Positions 10,279-19,318 of a stretch of 37,565 nucleotides of DNA are shown here, in pieces (the stretch's first letter is position 1; every line of letters starts with the position of its first letter). A program made the position numbers and the translations under genes. Source of the stretch: Gammaproteobacteria bacterium (GTDB lineage Bacteria; Pseudomonadota; Gammaproteobacteria; SZUA-229); assembly GCA_003229115.1 (NCBI GenBank), contig QIHT01000097.1:1-37565 (forward strand), read 5' to 3'. Under the pieces are notes generated by a model. That model was given only the letters and a program-made list of their open reading frames with translations, did not search any database and had not been told where the DNA came from.

Positions 10279-10734
10279 TCAATGTTTGATCCGGTAACGC
10301 AGTACCTGTGTAAAGGTGCCATCGCCGTTGTTAGTGGAGTCCATTTCGCCTGTGATGCCTGAATATTTCCCGCTACCACCGATGATGCTGAGGTTTGATG
10401 TGCCCTGGTCGAATTCACGTCCGGCAACCTGAATACTGCCGTTATCGAAGCTTAGCGTCCATTGGCACTGGAAGCTGTGCTGGACACGAGTACGTATGCA
10501 TATGCCGCTATTATTGCCCAGTTTCATCATATCTTCATCCAGTAACGGTTGATCAAATGTCAGAACATCACCGACCGAATCACCTGGATCGCCGTTGTCG
10601 ATATAACGGGCAGGCTTGTCGCGGGCATCGGCGATGGTGACGAGAGTTTGCGGTGATTGTTGTGTGCAGGCTGTTATTACTATAAGACTTGCAGTGAGCA
10701 GGGCAATTTTTACTGAAAATGAGTGTCTATTCAT
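10279..10734 (-). CDS. Predicted lipoprotein with an allene-oxide-cyclase-like barrel
   Basis: This is a 151-residue exported protein. Its N-terminus is a lipoprotein signal (Lys, hydrophobic stretch, then the lipobox-like VITAC with Cys about residue 23). The mature part contains LSIIGGSGKYSGITGEM followed by a short strand ending the chain. That pattern is seen in dirigent/allene-oxide-cyclase-like beta-barrels. The function in bacteria is unknown, and the barrel call rests on this one pattern. The gap of about 126 bp to the TIGR02647 gene holds no credible gene. Confidence 0.65.
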   Translation of the reverse strand: MNRHSFSVKIALLTASLIVITACTQQSPQTLVTIADARDKPARYIDNGDPGDSVGDVLTFDQPLLDEDMMKLGNNSGICIRTRVQHSFQCQWTLSFDNGSIQVAGREFDQGTSNLSIIGGSGKYSGITGEMDSTNNGDGTFTQVLRYRIKH

Positions 10735-10886
10735 TGGCTATCAATTATGTGCATGACAAGAATCAAAAAAACAATATCACAATATCTTCAAAAGCAGTAA
10801 ACATCTGAAGCTGAATAAAGCTGATAAGGAGGCGCACTTTCCTGTGAGATGAGAGTTTTGGGCATCACATGGCAGGTGCCTGAAGC

Positions 10887-10916
10887 TTGACAGCTAGCGA
10901 TTGTCAGCTATTTAAT
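10887..10916 (+). promoter_or_regulatory. Probable sigma-70 promoter for the FIST / GGDEF-EAL operon
   Basis: A perfect TTGACA (10887-10892) is followed after 18 bp by TTTAAT. TGACA/TGTCA also forms a short inverted repeat over the -35, a possible operator. The start of transcription would be near 10923, leaving a 5' UTR of about 60 nt. The rest of the 240-bp gap from 10735 to 10976 shows nothing else I can support. Confidence 0.55.
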
Positions 10917-10985
10917 AAGGTGTAATATTTCCCAAAGATTGTACATCGAACCATTCTCTGGCAATGCCTTAAGCAGGTGGACTAT

Positions 10986-12167
10986 ATGAAACTTGAAATC
11001 TACCAGTATTCAGCGGATTCAGGTTGGGATGCTAATCCTGATACATCAATGGACTCATCCCAGACTTTGTTATTGTTTTTTGGATCTCCGGATAGCAAGC
11101 TGGTTGAGCCTCGTCTGGATGAGCTCTACCGGTCTTTTCCTTTATCGGTTTTGGCAGGTTGTTCGAGTGCGGGTGAAATATTTGGCGATGATGTTTATGA
11201 CAATAGTATTTCACTGGCGGTAATCCAGTTTGAGCATACGCATATTCAATTGGCCACGGGGCGCATTTCTGAAAATAACGATTCACATTCAGTGGGAAAA
11301 AAAATTGCTCACATGTTGAATAATGACAATCTGCGCTCGGTATTTGTATTGTCCGATGGATTGGTCACCAACGGCTCAAAGTTGATTGAAGGTTTAAGCA
11401 GTGAATTGCCACCACAGATAGTTATTACCGGTGGGCTGGCAGGCGATGGTGACCGTTTCGAGAAAACCTGGATATGGGCTGATGGCAGTTTGCACGCAGG
11501 TGGCGTGTGTGCGGTTGGTTTTTATGGTAAACATATAGGTGTTGGGCATGGCTCACGTGGCGGTTGGGATTTGCTGGGGCCGGAACGTGAAGTTACCCGT
11601 TCAACGGATAATGTTTTGTATGAACTTGATGGTCAGCCGGCTTTGCAGTTATACAAAAAATATCTGGGTGATCGCGCCGATGGTTTACCAGCAACAGGGC
11701 TGTTGTTTCCACTGGCTATTACTAATGAGGAAGAAGAGGACGGCAATACAGTTAGAACTATTCTGTCTGTAGATGAAGAGAATAATTCGATCACATTTGC
11801 GGGTGATATTCCGGAGGGCAGTTATGTGCGTTTAATGCGAGCTAATTTTGACCGACTTATTGATGGGGCTGGGGACGCTTCCGGAGCCATTAAAATAGAT
11901 GATTACCATGATGGCCCGCTATTAAATATTTCGATTAGTTGTGTCGGCAGGCGGCTGGTACTCGGCCCTCGCACTGAAGAAGAAATTGATGCGGCACTCA
12001 GCGGTTTGCCCCAGAGTACAGAGCAAATAGGTTTTTACTCATACGGTGAAATATCACCGCTGGCAAGCGGCAAGTGTGACCTGCATAATCAAACAATGAC
12101 GCTTACGCTTATTTGGGAAAACACCCAGGAATATTACGATGCATCGCCTACTGGCAAGACAGCTTAA
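10986..12167 (+). CDS. FIST domain sensory protein (FIST_N plus FIST_C)
   Basis: FIST domains are predicted small-ligand-binding sensory modules, often partnered with c-di-GMP enzymes or chemoreceptors. The 393-residue protein shows the FIST_N pattern SVLAGCSSAGEIFGDDVYDN near residue 55, VITGGLAGDGDRFEKTWIW near residue 145, and GVCAVGFYGKHIGVGHGSRGGW. FIST_C follows, with a C-terminal QIGFYSYGEISPL stretch. No signal peptide or membrane helix is seen, so it is cytoplasmic. The start at 10986 has an ideal ribosome site (CAGGTGG); the GTG at 10977 lies within that site. Its last 29 bp overlap the next gene, so translation is probably coupled. Confidence 0.93.
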   Translation: MKLEIYQYSADSGWDANPDTSMDSSQTLLLFFGSPDSKLVEPRLDELYRSFPLSVLAGCSSAGEIFGDDVYDNSISLAVIQFEHTHIQLATGRISENNDSHSVGKKIAHMLNNDNLRSVFVLSDGLVTNGSKLIEGLSSELPPQIVITGGLAGDGDRFEKTWIWADGSLHAGGVCAVGFYGKHIGVGHGSRGGWDLLGPEREVTRSTDNVLYELDGQPALQLYKKYLGDRADGLPATGLLFPLAITNEEEEDGNTVRTILSVDEENNSITFAGDIPEGSYVRLMRANFDRLIDGAGDASGAIKIDDYHDGPLLNISISCVGRRLVLGPRTEEEIDAALSGLPQSTEQIGFYSYGEISPLASGKCDLHNQTMTLTLIWENTQEYYDASPTGKTA

Positions 12168-14388
12168 AAAACTCAAACTTGGAGATTTAAATTCTCCAGA
12201 AGTTACCTCATGGCAGGAATTTCTTAAGCACGTTGAAACCAGTTACCAGGCTTCTGATCAGGATCGCTACACACTTGAACGTTCTCTCACCATTTCATCG
12301 GAAGAAATGCAGGCAATGCATAAAAGCCAAAAAGACTCTTATGAAGTCAGGCTGCATTCTATCCTCGCTGCCATACCTGATGTTCTTTTTCTGGTAACAG
12401 AAGACTGCAAATGCATTGAAGTTATGTCTGGTAGTGGACGTTTGTTGAACGAACAAAGAGATAAATCTTTAGGTAAATATATACACGAAGTTTATACAAA
12501 AGAACAATCCGAATTTTTTCAGAATGCAATTACCCAGGCTCTCGAAACAGAACAACTGGTTGTAGTGAACTATGAACTGGATATCAATGACAGCACGCAT
12601 CATTTCGAAGGTCGTATAAAACCAACTGATCATAAAGTCGAGGGTAAGAGAACCGTTGTTTTTGTTGCTATTGACGTTACTAAACGCATTAAAACAGAAG
12701 TGCAGGGGCAACTGATTTCTACGGTTTTTGAAAGTTCAAAAGAAGGCATGATCATACTCGACAATAAGCTCAGGCTGGTTACGGTGAATATCTCGTTTTG
12801 CGAGATGTACGACGAATCCATGGAATCGATTCCAGAAACTATTCCGAGCTTAATAAAAGATTTTATGAGCAATGAAACCAACCAGCAGATATTGAAGGCT
12901 GTAAGGAAGGAAGGGCACTGGATAGGTGAGATTGCAGGGAAATACAAAAACGGGAAGTCTTACCCTCTTTGGTTAACAATAAATACCGTAAAAAATACTT
13001 TAGGGCAAGTTATTAATTATGTGATTATGCTAACCGATATTTCCGAGATAAAACGTTCCCGGGAAGAATTAGAACATGTTGCCACTCATGACTCGCTGAC
13101 CAACTTACCTAACCGGGTTTTATTTCATGACCGCCTGGAGCAGGCCGTAAAGCGTACTCAGCGGACGAACAGTCTTGGCGCATTGTTTTTTCTTGATCTG
13201 GACAGATTTAAAAACATTAACGATAATCTGGGTCATCAAGTTGGCGATGATCTGATTATTCAGGTTAGCCAGCGCCTGTCTACCGTAAAGCGTGATTCCG
13301 ACACCCTGGCTCGTCTTGGTGGTGATGAATTCACGTTAATTATTGAGGGATTGTCGAAAACTGAAGAACTGGCAATGATTGCTGAAAAAATACATGTCGT
13401 TTTCAATAAACCTTTTTTGCTAGGCGGGTACAAACTGAATATTAGCGTCAGTATTGGTATCAGTGTCTTTCCTCGTGATAGCGGTGATCCTGATGAATTG
13501 ATCAAGCACGCCGATACAGCTATGTACTCTGCTAAGGATATGGGAAGGAATACTTATCAATTTTATACGCAAGAACTGACTTCCAACGCATTTGAATATT
13601 TCGCTATTGAAATGGCATTACGAAAATCTCTTGATCGTAAAGAATTGTTTTTATTGTATCAACCTCAGTATGATATTAAACGTGATGAGTTTATTGGTGT
13701 TGAAGCGTTAATTCGTTGGCGTCATCCCGATATGGGTGTGGTGTCGCCAAACATGTTTATTCCCATTGCAGAAACTTCGGGACAGATTGAAGAAATTGGT
13801 GAGTGGGTGATAGGTGAAGTATGTAATCAGTGCATATTGTGGAAAAAAGACGGTTTACCTGAGTTTCCGGTTTCAGTGAACCTGTCACGAAAGCAATTAG
13901 TGATACCCAACTTTTTTGAGCGAGTACAAAATATTTTATTTTCCAAGAATATTGATGGTAAAAGGCTGGAATTTGAAATTACCGAAAGTTCGATTCTGGA
14001 AAATGAAGATGTTGTTTACAACAATCTTAAGGAATTGCAGAAGATGGGTATAACCATGGCGATTGATGATTTTGGTACAGGTTATTCATCTCTGGTTAAT
14101 TTAAAACAATTTCCGCTTTCACGCTTGAAAATTGACCAGTCGTTTGTTCGTGATGTGACTAAAGATACTAATGATGAAGCTATTATTAGAGCGACGATTG
14201 CTCTTGGAAAAAGTTTACAGCTAAAGATCATTGCTGAAGGTGTGGAAACTGAAGAACAGCGGGCTTTTCTCAATAAAGAAGGCTGTGATCAGGCTCAGGG
14301 TTATTTATACAGCGAACCAGTATCGCCGGATAAAATTGCAGATTTGCTGGTGGCAGGCCAAAGGCCAGCCAACAAGTTGGCAGACTGA
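12139..14388 (+). CDS. PAS-PAS-GGDEF-EAL c-di-GMP cyclase/phosphodiesterase
   Basis: This 749-residue cytoplasmic enzyme makes and/or breaks cyclic di-GMP. Two PAS-like domains (about residues 70-185 and 190-305) precede GGDEF (about 310-475) and EAL (about 490-740). The cyclase motif GGDEF is intact at 394-398. The product-inhibition I-site RxxD (Arg385, Asp388) sits exactly five residues before it. The EAL core is also intact (EAL at 522-524, DDFGTGYS at 643-650, QGYLYSEP at 720-727). Both activities are therefore possible. The gene overlaps the FIST gene by 29 bp, which suggests that FIST supplies the input signal. No transmembrane segment is present. Confidence 0.95.
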   Translation: MHRLLARQLKKLKLGDLNSPEVTSWQEFLKHVETSYQASDQDRYTLERSLTISSEEMQAMHKSQKDSYEVRLHSILAAIPDVLFLVTEDCKCIEVMSGSGRLLNEQRDKSLGKYIHEVYTKEQSEFFQNAITQALETEQLVVVNYELDINDSTHHFEGRIKPTDHKVEGKRTVVFVAIDVTKRIKTEVQGQLISTVFESSKEGMIILDNKLRLVTVNISFCEMYDESMESIPETIPSLIKDFMSNETNQQILKAVRKEGHWIGEIAGKYKNGKSYPLWLTINTVKNTLGQVINYVIMLTDISEIKRSREELEHVATHDSLTNLPNRVLFHDRLEQAVKRTQRTNSLGALFFLDLDRFKNINDNLGHQVGDDLIIQVSQRLSTVKRDSDTLARLGGDEFTLIIEGLSKTEELAMIAEKIHVVFNKPFLLGGYKLNISVSIGISVFPRDSGDPDELIKHADTAMYSAKDMGRNTYQFYTQELTSNAFEYFAIEMALRKSLDRKELFLLYQPQYDIKRDEFIGVEALIRWRHPDMGVVSPNMFIPIAETSGQIEEIGEWVIGEVCNQCILWKKDGLPEFPVSVNLSRKQLVIPNFFERVQNILFSKNIDGKRLEFEITESSILENEDVVYNNLKELQKMGITMAIDDFGTGYSSLVNLKQFPLSRLKIDQSFVRDVTKDTNDEAIIRATIALGKSLQLKIIAEGVETEEQRAFLNKEGCDQAQGYLYSEPVSPDKIADLLVAGQRPANKLAD

Positions 14389-14488
14389 AATTAGTATGTC
14401 GGTGATTTAATGTTTATTCTTTTGTTTGTATCGTTAAAAAATCTATCAGTATGATAATAGTTATTTTGTTCCTGTTCCCCATAAAAAA

Positions 14489-14515
14489 GGCAGAACTCAA
14501 TATTTGAGTCCTGCC
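14489..14515 (-). terminator. Intrinsic terminator of the 5'-nucleotidase gene
   Basis: On the minus strand, 12-bp arms GGCAGGACTCAA and TTGAGTTCTGCC (one mismatch) are followed by TTTTTT, the classical intrinsic terminator layout. It lies about 120 bp beyond the stop of the minus-strand gene. For the plus-strand GGDEF-EAL gene it could stop transcription only as a hairpin, because no T-run follows on that side. Confidence 0.75.
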
Positions 14516-14592
14516 AAAATCATATCAGAAAAAAATTATGTAACCTGGTTTGCACTTGAAAGTAGTGCAGGCCTTTTTGTATACAACTACAA

Positions 14593-14631
14593 AACCTGTG
14601 GCAGTTGATGGTTTTCAGACTGCCACAGGTT
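14593..14631 (-). terminator. Strong hairpin just after the 5'-nucleotidase stop
   Basis: Perfect 12-bp arms AACCTGTGGCAG and CTGCCACAGGTT enclose a 15-nt loop, 8 bp beyond the minus-strand stop codon. Only a short T-stretch follows. It may be a first terminator or an mRNA 3' stabiliser ahead of the stronger one at 14489-14515. Confidence 0.55.
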
Positions 14632-14638
14632 GTAAGTG

Positions 14639-16771
14639 CTAGTCGTCATCAACTCCCAGCGGTGCTGAGTGCGGTAGCAACACTGGACCCGCTCCCTGTA
14701 TAGGTTGTATGAGCGTAGCGTCAACTGCAGAGACCGGCCCTGCTGATGGCGGGTTACCCGGTTTTGTTGAATCGACGGTTTGAATTCTGCCAAGGCCAAA
14801 TTCCACTTCGCTCACAGTACCATTTGTATCAAGAAAACGTCTCAGTGCATGAACCGGATGCAGGAAGGCATCGGGTGCAGTCTGTTTGATGACAACAGGT
14901 TGCCCCAACGTTATCAGACCCTCAGTATTAAGAGGTGCGGTCAACGAGATAACGCTGTTGTAGTCATCAATATCCGACAGTTCAAAGAACTGGTGACCAG
15001 AACCACCATTGGTACGGCAAACACGGTCTACTGCATCACCGTGAGGGAAACAGGAAGCAAATATGTAACGCTTGCTGGTATCCAGTGGTGCACCACCGAT
15101 GGTAGTTTGAACAATACGGCCACCCGATGTGCTGAAGGGTCGGTTGTCGAGGTCTATCTTCTGGGTCATATTAGAAAGGCCCAGGTACCAACCACCGCGC
15201 TGCAGGTACGGATTGCGGTCAAACACGGCACCTAATACTTCGTCCAGACCGTTTTCTATCGATACACCCGAAAATTCGGCAACGGCTACCGCTGGCCCTA
15301 TGGGGAAGTGACTGTAAAGATCACGCAACAGGATATCACCAGTAGCTCCTTCAGCAGGCGACAAAATATCAGTACCGAAGCGGAAACCATTCGTCATTGA
15401 AATATCAACAGGTGTCACCGAATTAGCGACATTGCGTACTGCATCTGCAATGAAGTTGTTCCAGACATCTTCCAGTACGTGAGCACGGTGAAGTAATACA
15501 TCAGTTTGGCCAACTACAGTATCCAGACTCTCGGTAAGTTGCAGACCTTTTTTGGTAATGTCACCACACTTGGCTGAAACTGGCACACCGGGTGGTAATC
15601 CACCGGGAGCACAGTATCCGCCTGGCATAAAGGTGTGGCGTACTGTGGTGTCACCGGTGAATGGTGCCTCAGCAGCATCAACCAGCACCTGCATTGCAGG
15701 ATCCGGGTCAACATTTTCATCAGCAGGAATTGCTTGCCAGGAAAAATCGACCACCTTGCCACCGGAGTTAACGGTGATATCAAGACGTCCCAGGAAAGCA
15801 TCTTCACTGGCTTCGACAACGATGGCTGCACCGTGGCGCAACATTTTGCGTTCATGGCCATTCAGATGATCGCCTGGTGTTGTGGCAACCACTTCATCTT
15901 CGTTGGCCAGAAGTGCGCCCAGGGTAACTTCATGAGTGTGACCGGAGAGCACAACATCCACGTCCTTAAAGTCACGGCCAATCTGAACGTTTTGCGATAG
16001 ACCCAGTTCGGAGGCAACAACGATAATGTCAGCACCTTCAGCCTGTGCTGCTTCGATATTACCTTCCAGTTCTTCTATGCCCTGGCTAAAACGCAAACCA
16101 ATATTGAACACATCAGCTTGCTGTGGAACGATCGCAGCAGTAATACCAATCACAGCGACCTTCACACCATCAACATCAAATATTTTGTAGGCTGGTAATA
16201 CCGGAGTGCCGGTAGCTGGGCCTAAAGCATTATAAAGATTGTTCGCAAGTGCCGGAAATGTAGCTTTGGTAACACAGGGGCCGTCAAACGAATCAGACAT
16301 AACCCGAATATTGGCGGGCAATGCACACCGGTTAGCCGCGGTAAAGCGTCCACGGAATACCGCAGGGCCATAACCAAACTCCCAGTTGCCCGGAACAAAT
16401 GCGTCGATATCAAAGGCATTCAGTGCTGGCATGATGGCATCACCAACGGTAAACATAACCTCGGCGCTACCATGAGTGGTGTCACCAATAGCAATCAAAA
16501 GATTGTTCGGGTTGTCATCACGGATATCGTTTACCAGCGTTTTCAGTTTGGCAACACCACCGCAGTCCGTGCTATATCGTTCGGTTCCGCCAGGTTCAGC
16601 AATCACACAACCATGAGGTACCAAAGTGCCGTGTGTATCGGATAACTGGATCAGGGAAATAACAACATTATCTGATTTATGAGCAAATACTGAAGACGCA
16701 GCACCCGCCAAAACCATCGAGAGGGTTATCGCCGAAACAGCGGCTATGCCCTTATGTGGATTTATGTTCAT
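14639..16771 (-). CDS. Exported 5'-nucleotidase/SoxB-like metallophosphoesterase
   Basis: This exported hydrolase of 710 residues has a Sec signal peptide (hydrophobic stretch about residues 9-28, then SSVFAHKS). An N-terminal calcineurin-type metallophosphoesterase domain and a C-terminal 5'-nucleotidase domain follow. Metal motifs seen are SDTHG (Asp45, His47), GDTTHGS (Asp97), GNWEFGYG (Asn129) and SGHTHE (His278, His280). Two usual histidines are changed: the catalytic His of GNHE is Trp130, and the His of the (S/T)HLG motif is Glu255. The GNWEF form recalls SoxB-like members. GAGGAAA before the ATG at 16771 sets the start. It is divergent from the PhnD-like sensor operon. Likely substrates are periplasmic nucleotides or another phosphoester or sulfo-group, not resolved. 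Confidence 0.85.
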   Translation of the reverse strand: MNINPHKGIAAVSAITLSMVLAGAASSVFAHKSDNVVISLIQLSDTHGTLVPHGCVIAEPGGTERYSTDCGGVAKLKTLVNDIRDDNPNNLLIAIGDTTHGSAEVMFTVGDAIMPALNAFDIDAFVPGNWEFGYGPAVFRGRFTAANRCALPANIRVMSDSFDGPCVTKATFPALANNLYNALGPATGTPVLPAYKIFDVDGVKVAVIGITAAIVPQQADVFNIGLRFSQGIEELEGNIEAAQAEGADIIVVASELGLSQNVQIGRDFKDVDVVLSGHTHEVTLGALLANEDEVVATTPGDHLNGHERKMLRHGAAIVVEASEDAFLGRLDITVNSGGKVVDFSWQAIPADENVDPDPAMQVLVDAAEAPFTGDTTVRHTFMPGGYCAPGGLPPGVPVSAKCGDITKKGLQLTESLDTVVGQTDVLLHRAHVLEDVWNNFIADAVRNVANSVTPVDISMTNGFRFGTDILSPAEGATGDILLRDLYSHFPIGPAVAVAEFSGVSIENGLDEVLGAVFDRNPYLQRGGWYLGLSNMTQKIDLDNRPFSTSGGRIVQTTIGGAPLDTSKRYIFASCFPHGDAVDRVCRTNGGSGHQFFELSDIDDYNSVISLTAPLNTEGLITLGQPVVIKQTAPDAFLHPVHALRRFLDTNGTVSEVEFGLGRIQTVDSTKPGNPPSAGPVSAVDATLIQPIQGAGPVLLPHSAPLGVDDD

Positions 16772-16874
16772 TTCATTTTCCTCAATTTTTACTGGGCAGC
16801 CACTAATTCGACAGGGTGCCAATGATTATTTAACGATTGTCAGGCCATAAAATGACCGTTGCAGGATGGTAGCA

Positions 16875-16896
16875 ATAGGTGAACTCGCTTACCTAT
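16875..16896. promoter_or_regulatory. Inverted repeat, possible operator between divergent genes
   Basis: ATAGGTGA and TTACCTAT are inverted (7 of 8 positions) around a 6-bp centre. The site lies between the 5'-nucleotidase gene and the PhnD-like gene, about 65 bp before the predicted start of the latter transcript. TACCTAT fits the NarL-type heptamer TACYYMT, although the arm orientation is opposite to the classical 7-2-7 site. Binding by the response regulator encoded at 19319 is a guess. Confidence 0.35.
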
Positions 16897-16939
16897 AGGG
16901 AAACTCCTGATTCTGGCTCAGTACATTACTGCGTAAAAA

Positions 16940-16945
16940 TATAAT
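16940..16945 (+). promoter_or_regulatory. Likely -10 box for the PhnD-like sensor operon
   Basis: A perfect TATAAT lies about 60-100 bp before the possible start codons. No good -35 is visible, which would fit a promoter needing an activator. Confidence 0.4.
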
Positions 16946-17045
16946 GAAATTATGATGTATATTCGATCTGCCGTTTCGAGAGCACCCGAAGCGTATCTTT
17001 ATGGCTATACTTGTATCTGGATTTTTCAGGCTTCATCAATATTGC

Positions 17046-17921
17046 ATGTATTCACATTACAAACCTGTCAGGGCTTTCAGAAAACTATGGCTTGCGGTTT
17101 ATTGCGCGATAGCACTGTGTTACCCATTAACATCGTTAGCCAGCGAAAAATTGGCCTGCAAGGATATCAGTCCGATCATTTTTGGAATTCTGCCTTTTGT
17201 CAGTGCAGAACAACTTGTCATTCGATTTTCGCCAATAGCGCGTTATCTCACTAAAAATCTTCAGCTTCCGGTTCGAATTGAAACAGCACCCAATTTCGCA
17301 GAATTTGCTCGACGCACCAATGAAGATAAACGTTACGATATTCTGTTTACAGCACCGCATTTTTATCCACAGGCCAATAGCAGGGCGGGTTATCGTTTAA
17401 TTGTTAGTGTTGACTCACCGGGCATGTGGGCCGTTATCGTTGCACCCCGGCAAAGTCAGATTCATACTCTTGACGACCTTGTGGGAAGAAAACTGGCGAC
17501 GGTTCATCCTGCTGGACTGGCGACACTCCTGGTTAGAAAACATTTATCTGATGCCGGCATCGACCCCGATGTAGATATCACAATGATCAGCACACCGTCA
17601 CATGATGCTTCTCTGTTATCCTCATATCATGGCGTCACAGATGCCTCTGCTTTAATGTCACCGCCTTACGAAGCCGCAAACATCAAGGTGAAAAAAAACA
17701 TGCGGATTATCGCTAGAACAGAAAGCACGCCGCATATTCCAATCAGCGTAGGTTCTAGAATTAGCGAAAGTTGTGCGGCTAAAATATCCGAACTATTGTT
17801 AGGCATGAAAACAACACCAGAAGGTGTGGAAGCGCTAAGTCATAATAGTTTTTCCGGATTCAAAAAAGCAAATCCTGAGGATTACGAAAAAATTAAACAC
17901 CTGTTACCTGCTAAGCCGTGA
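17046..17921 (+). CDS. PhnD-like periplasmic binding protein (sensor partner)
   Basis: This substrate-binding protein of the phosphate/phosphite/phosphonate (PhnD) class lacks any adjacent ABC permease or ATPase. Family features are FGILPFVSAEQLVIRFSPIA after the signal peptide, RYDILFTAPHFYPQA, and LDDLVGRKLATVHPAGLAT. A signal peptide is clear if translation starts at 17046 (basic KPVRAFRK, hydrophobic LWLAVYCAIALCYPL, then SLASEK). A start at 17001 would add 15 residues. The stop overlaps the kinase start (TGATG). PhnD-like proteins coupled to a histidine kinase usually present the ligand to the kinase. The ligand here is unknown, and phosphonate or phosphate is only a family-based guess. 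Confidence 0.85.
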   Translation: MYSHYKPVRAFRKLWLAVYCAIALCYPLTSLASEKLACKDISPIIFGILPFVSAEQLVIRFSPIARYLTKNLQLPVRIETAPNFAEFARRTNEDKRYDILFTAPHFYPQANSRAGYRLIVSVDSPGMWAVIVAPRQSQIHTLDDLVGRKLATVHPAGLATLLVRKHLSDAGIDPDVDITMISTPSHDASLLSSYHGVTDASALMSPPYEAANIKVKKNMRIIARTESTPHIPISVGSRISESCAAKISELLLGMKTTPEGVEALSHNSFSGFKKANPEDYEKIKHLLPAKP

Positions 17922-19306
17922 TGCTTGAATCGGCATCTCTATTTCGTTCTTTGCGTTTTCGGTTGATTGCAAGTGTAGTGACTATTGAAATCATCATGCT
18001 TTCGTTATTGGTGTGGAACAATATCTCCATTATCCACACCACACATACTGACCGACTCAGAGACACAGCCAAAAGCATGATCCAGCAAATTGCTAACACT
18101 TCGGGTAATCATATGTTAGCGGTAGATTATGCAACGCTTGAACAGTACCTCAGCAATATTATTAATTATAAAGAGTTGTCGTATATTGCTATTGTTGATA
18201 GAGATGAAAATACTGTGATTGCGCTGGGCTCAATGGTGCCAGATGCCAGGCCTGTCGTAGATACGCATCCCGCGCAAGTTAGCGATGGTATTTATGATAT
18301 TTCACGGGATATCCAGGTTGCAGGCCAACCCATGGGTCGAGTGTTACTGGGTTTTTCGCTTTCACTGATGGACGATGCTATTTATAAATCACGTAATCGA
18401 GGTATTACGATTGCCCTGATTGAAATTGTACTAACCATCATCGTTACCATTTTCATTGGTTTGGGGCTTACTCGAAGATTAGGTATGCTTTCAAAAGCTG
18501 CAGGGGAAGTTGAAGCAGGTAATTATTCGGTAACTGTGCCCACAGAAATAGATGATGAGGTGGGTAAGACAGCCGCTGCATTTAATAGCATGGTGGCTAA
18601 AGTCTCAAAAAGAACCCGGCAATTATTACAGGAGGAAGAAAAAACACAACAATTACTGAGTGAAAACAGATTACTGATACAAAAATCACTTGAAGTTCAG
18701 GAGGAAGAGCGAAAACATCTTGCTCGTGAACTTCACGATGAACTGGGCCAATGCATAACTGCCATTCAGGCGGACGCAGAGTCCATCAGGGATTTGTCAC
18801 CGCAATCCGACAAACGGGTTATTACCAGTGCCGATGCCATTTTAAATGTTTCATCACATATCTATGATGTTGTTCATTCAATGATACACCTGCTTCGCCC
18901 AAGTGTTCTAGATAATCTTGGCTTGATAGAAGCTTTGAAAGAAGAAATTGATACATGGAACCAACGTAATCCTCGCACAAGTTGCATCTACACTTTTGAC
19001 GGTGATTTATCCGAGCTTGGAGAGAATATCAACATAACCATCTACCGTATAATCCAGGAATGTCTGACAAATATAAGTAAACATGCCTCTGCCAAACACG
19101 TCAGCATCGAATTGAATCACCACGGAGAAAACCTTCGGCTTACCGTTAGTGATGATGGTGTTGGTATGGATGCAAATACATCAGGCCATATGGGGCTTGG
19201 CCTTATTGGCATGCGTGAACGCATTCAGGCATTAAATGGATTATTTTCGCATGAAACATCCAGTGGTAATGGTTTCCGAATTAATATCCGTATCCCGAAA
19301 AAGTAG
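17921..19306 (+). CDS. NarL-type sensor histidine kinase (HisKA_3)
   Basis: This membrane sensor kinase of 461 residues has TM1 at about residues 15-33, a periplasmic domain of about 125 residues, and TM2 at about 161-183. HAMP (about 183-235) and a coiled coil follow. The HisKA_3 dimerisation domain has the phospho-acceptor His272 (ARELHDELGQ), and a HATPase_c domain closes the chain (QECLTNISKHA, SDDGVGM, GLGLIGMRER). It overlaps the stop of the PhnD-like gene and is followed by its response regulator after 12 bp. A GTG three bases upstream is an alternative start. The kinase probably senses the state of the PhnD-like protein through its periplasmic domain. Confidence 0.93.
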   Translation: MLESASLFRSLRFRLIASVVTIEIIMLSLLVWNNISIIHTTHTDRLRDTAKSMIQQIANTSGNHMLAVDYATLEQYLSNIINYKELSYIAIVDRDENTVIALGSMVPDARPVVDTHPAQVSDGIYDISRDIQVAGQPMGRVLLGFSLSLMDDAIYKSRNRGITIALIEIVLTIIVTIFIGLGLTRRLGMLSKAAGEVEAGNYSVTVPTEIDDEVGKTAAAFNSMVAKVSKRTRQLLQEEEKTQQLLSENRLLIQKSLEVQEEERKHLARELHDELGQCITAIQADAESIRDLSPQSDKRVITSADAILNVSSHIYDVVHSMIHLLRPSVLDNLGLIEALKEEIDTWNQRNPRTSCIYTFDGDLSELGENINITIYRIIQECLTNISKHASAKHVSIELNHHGENLRLTVSDDGVGMDANTSGHMGLGLIGMRERIQALNGLFSHETSSGNGFRINIRIPKK

Positions 19307-19318
19307 GGGAATAAGCTT

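Noticed and set aside
10185-10427. Minus-strand 80-codon frame overlapping the end of the lipoprotein gene
   Set aside because: It overlaps a better gene with a signal peptide and recognisable motif, and its own sequence lacks any pattern I know.
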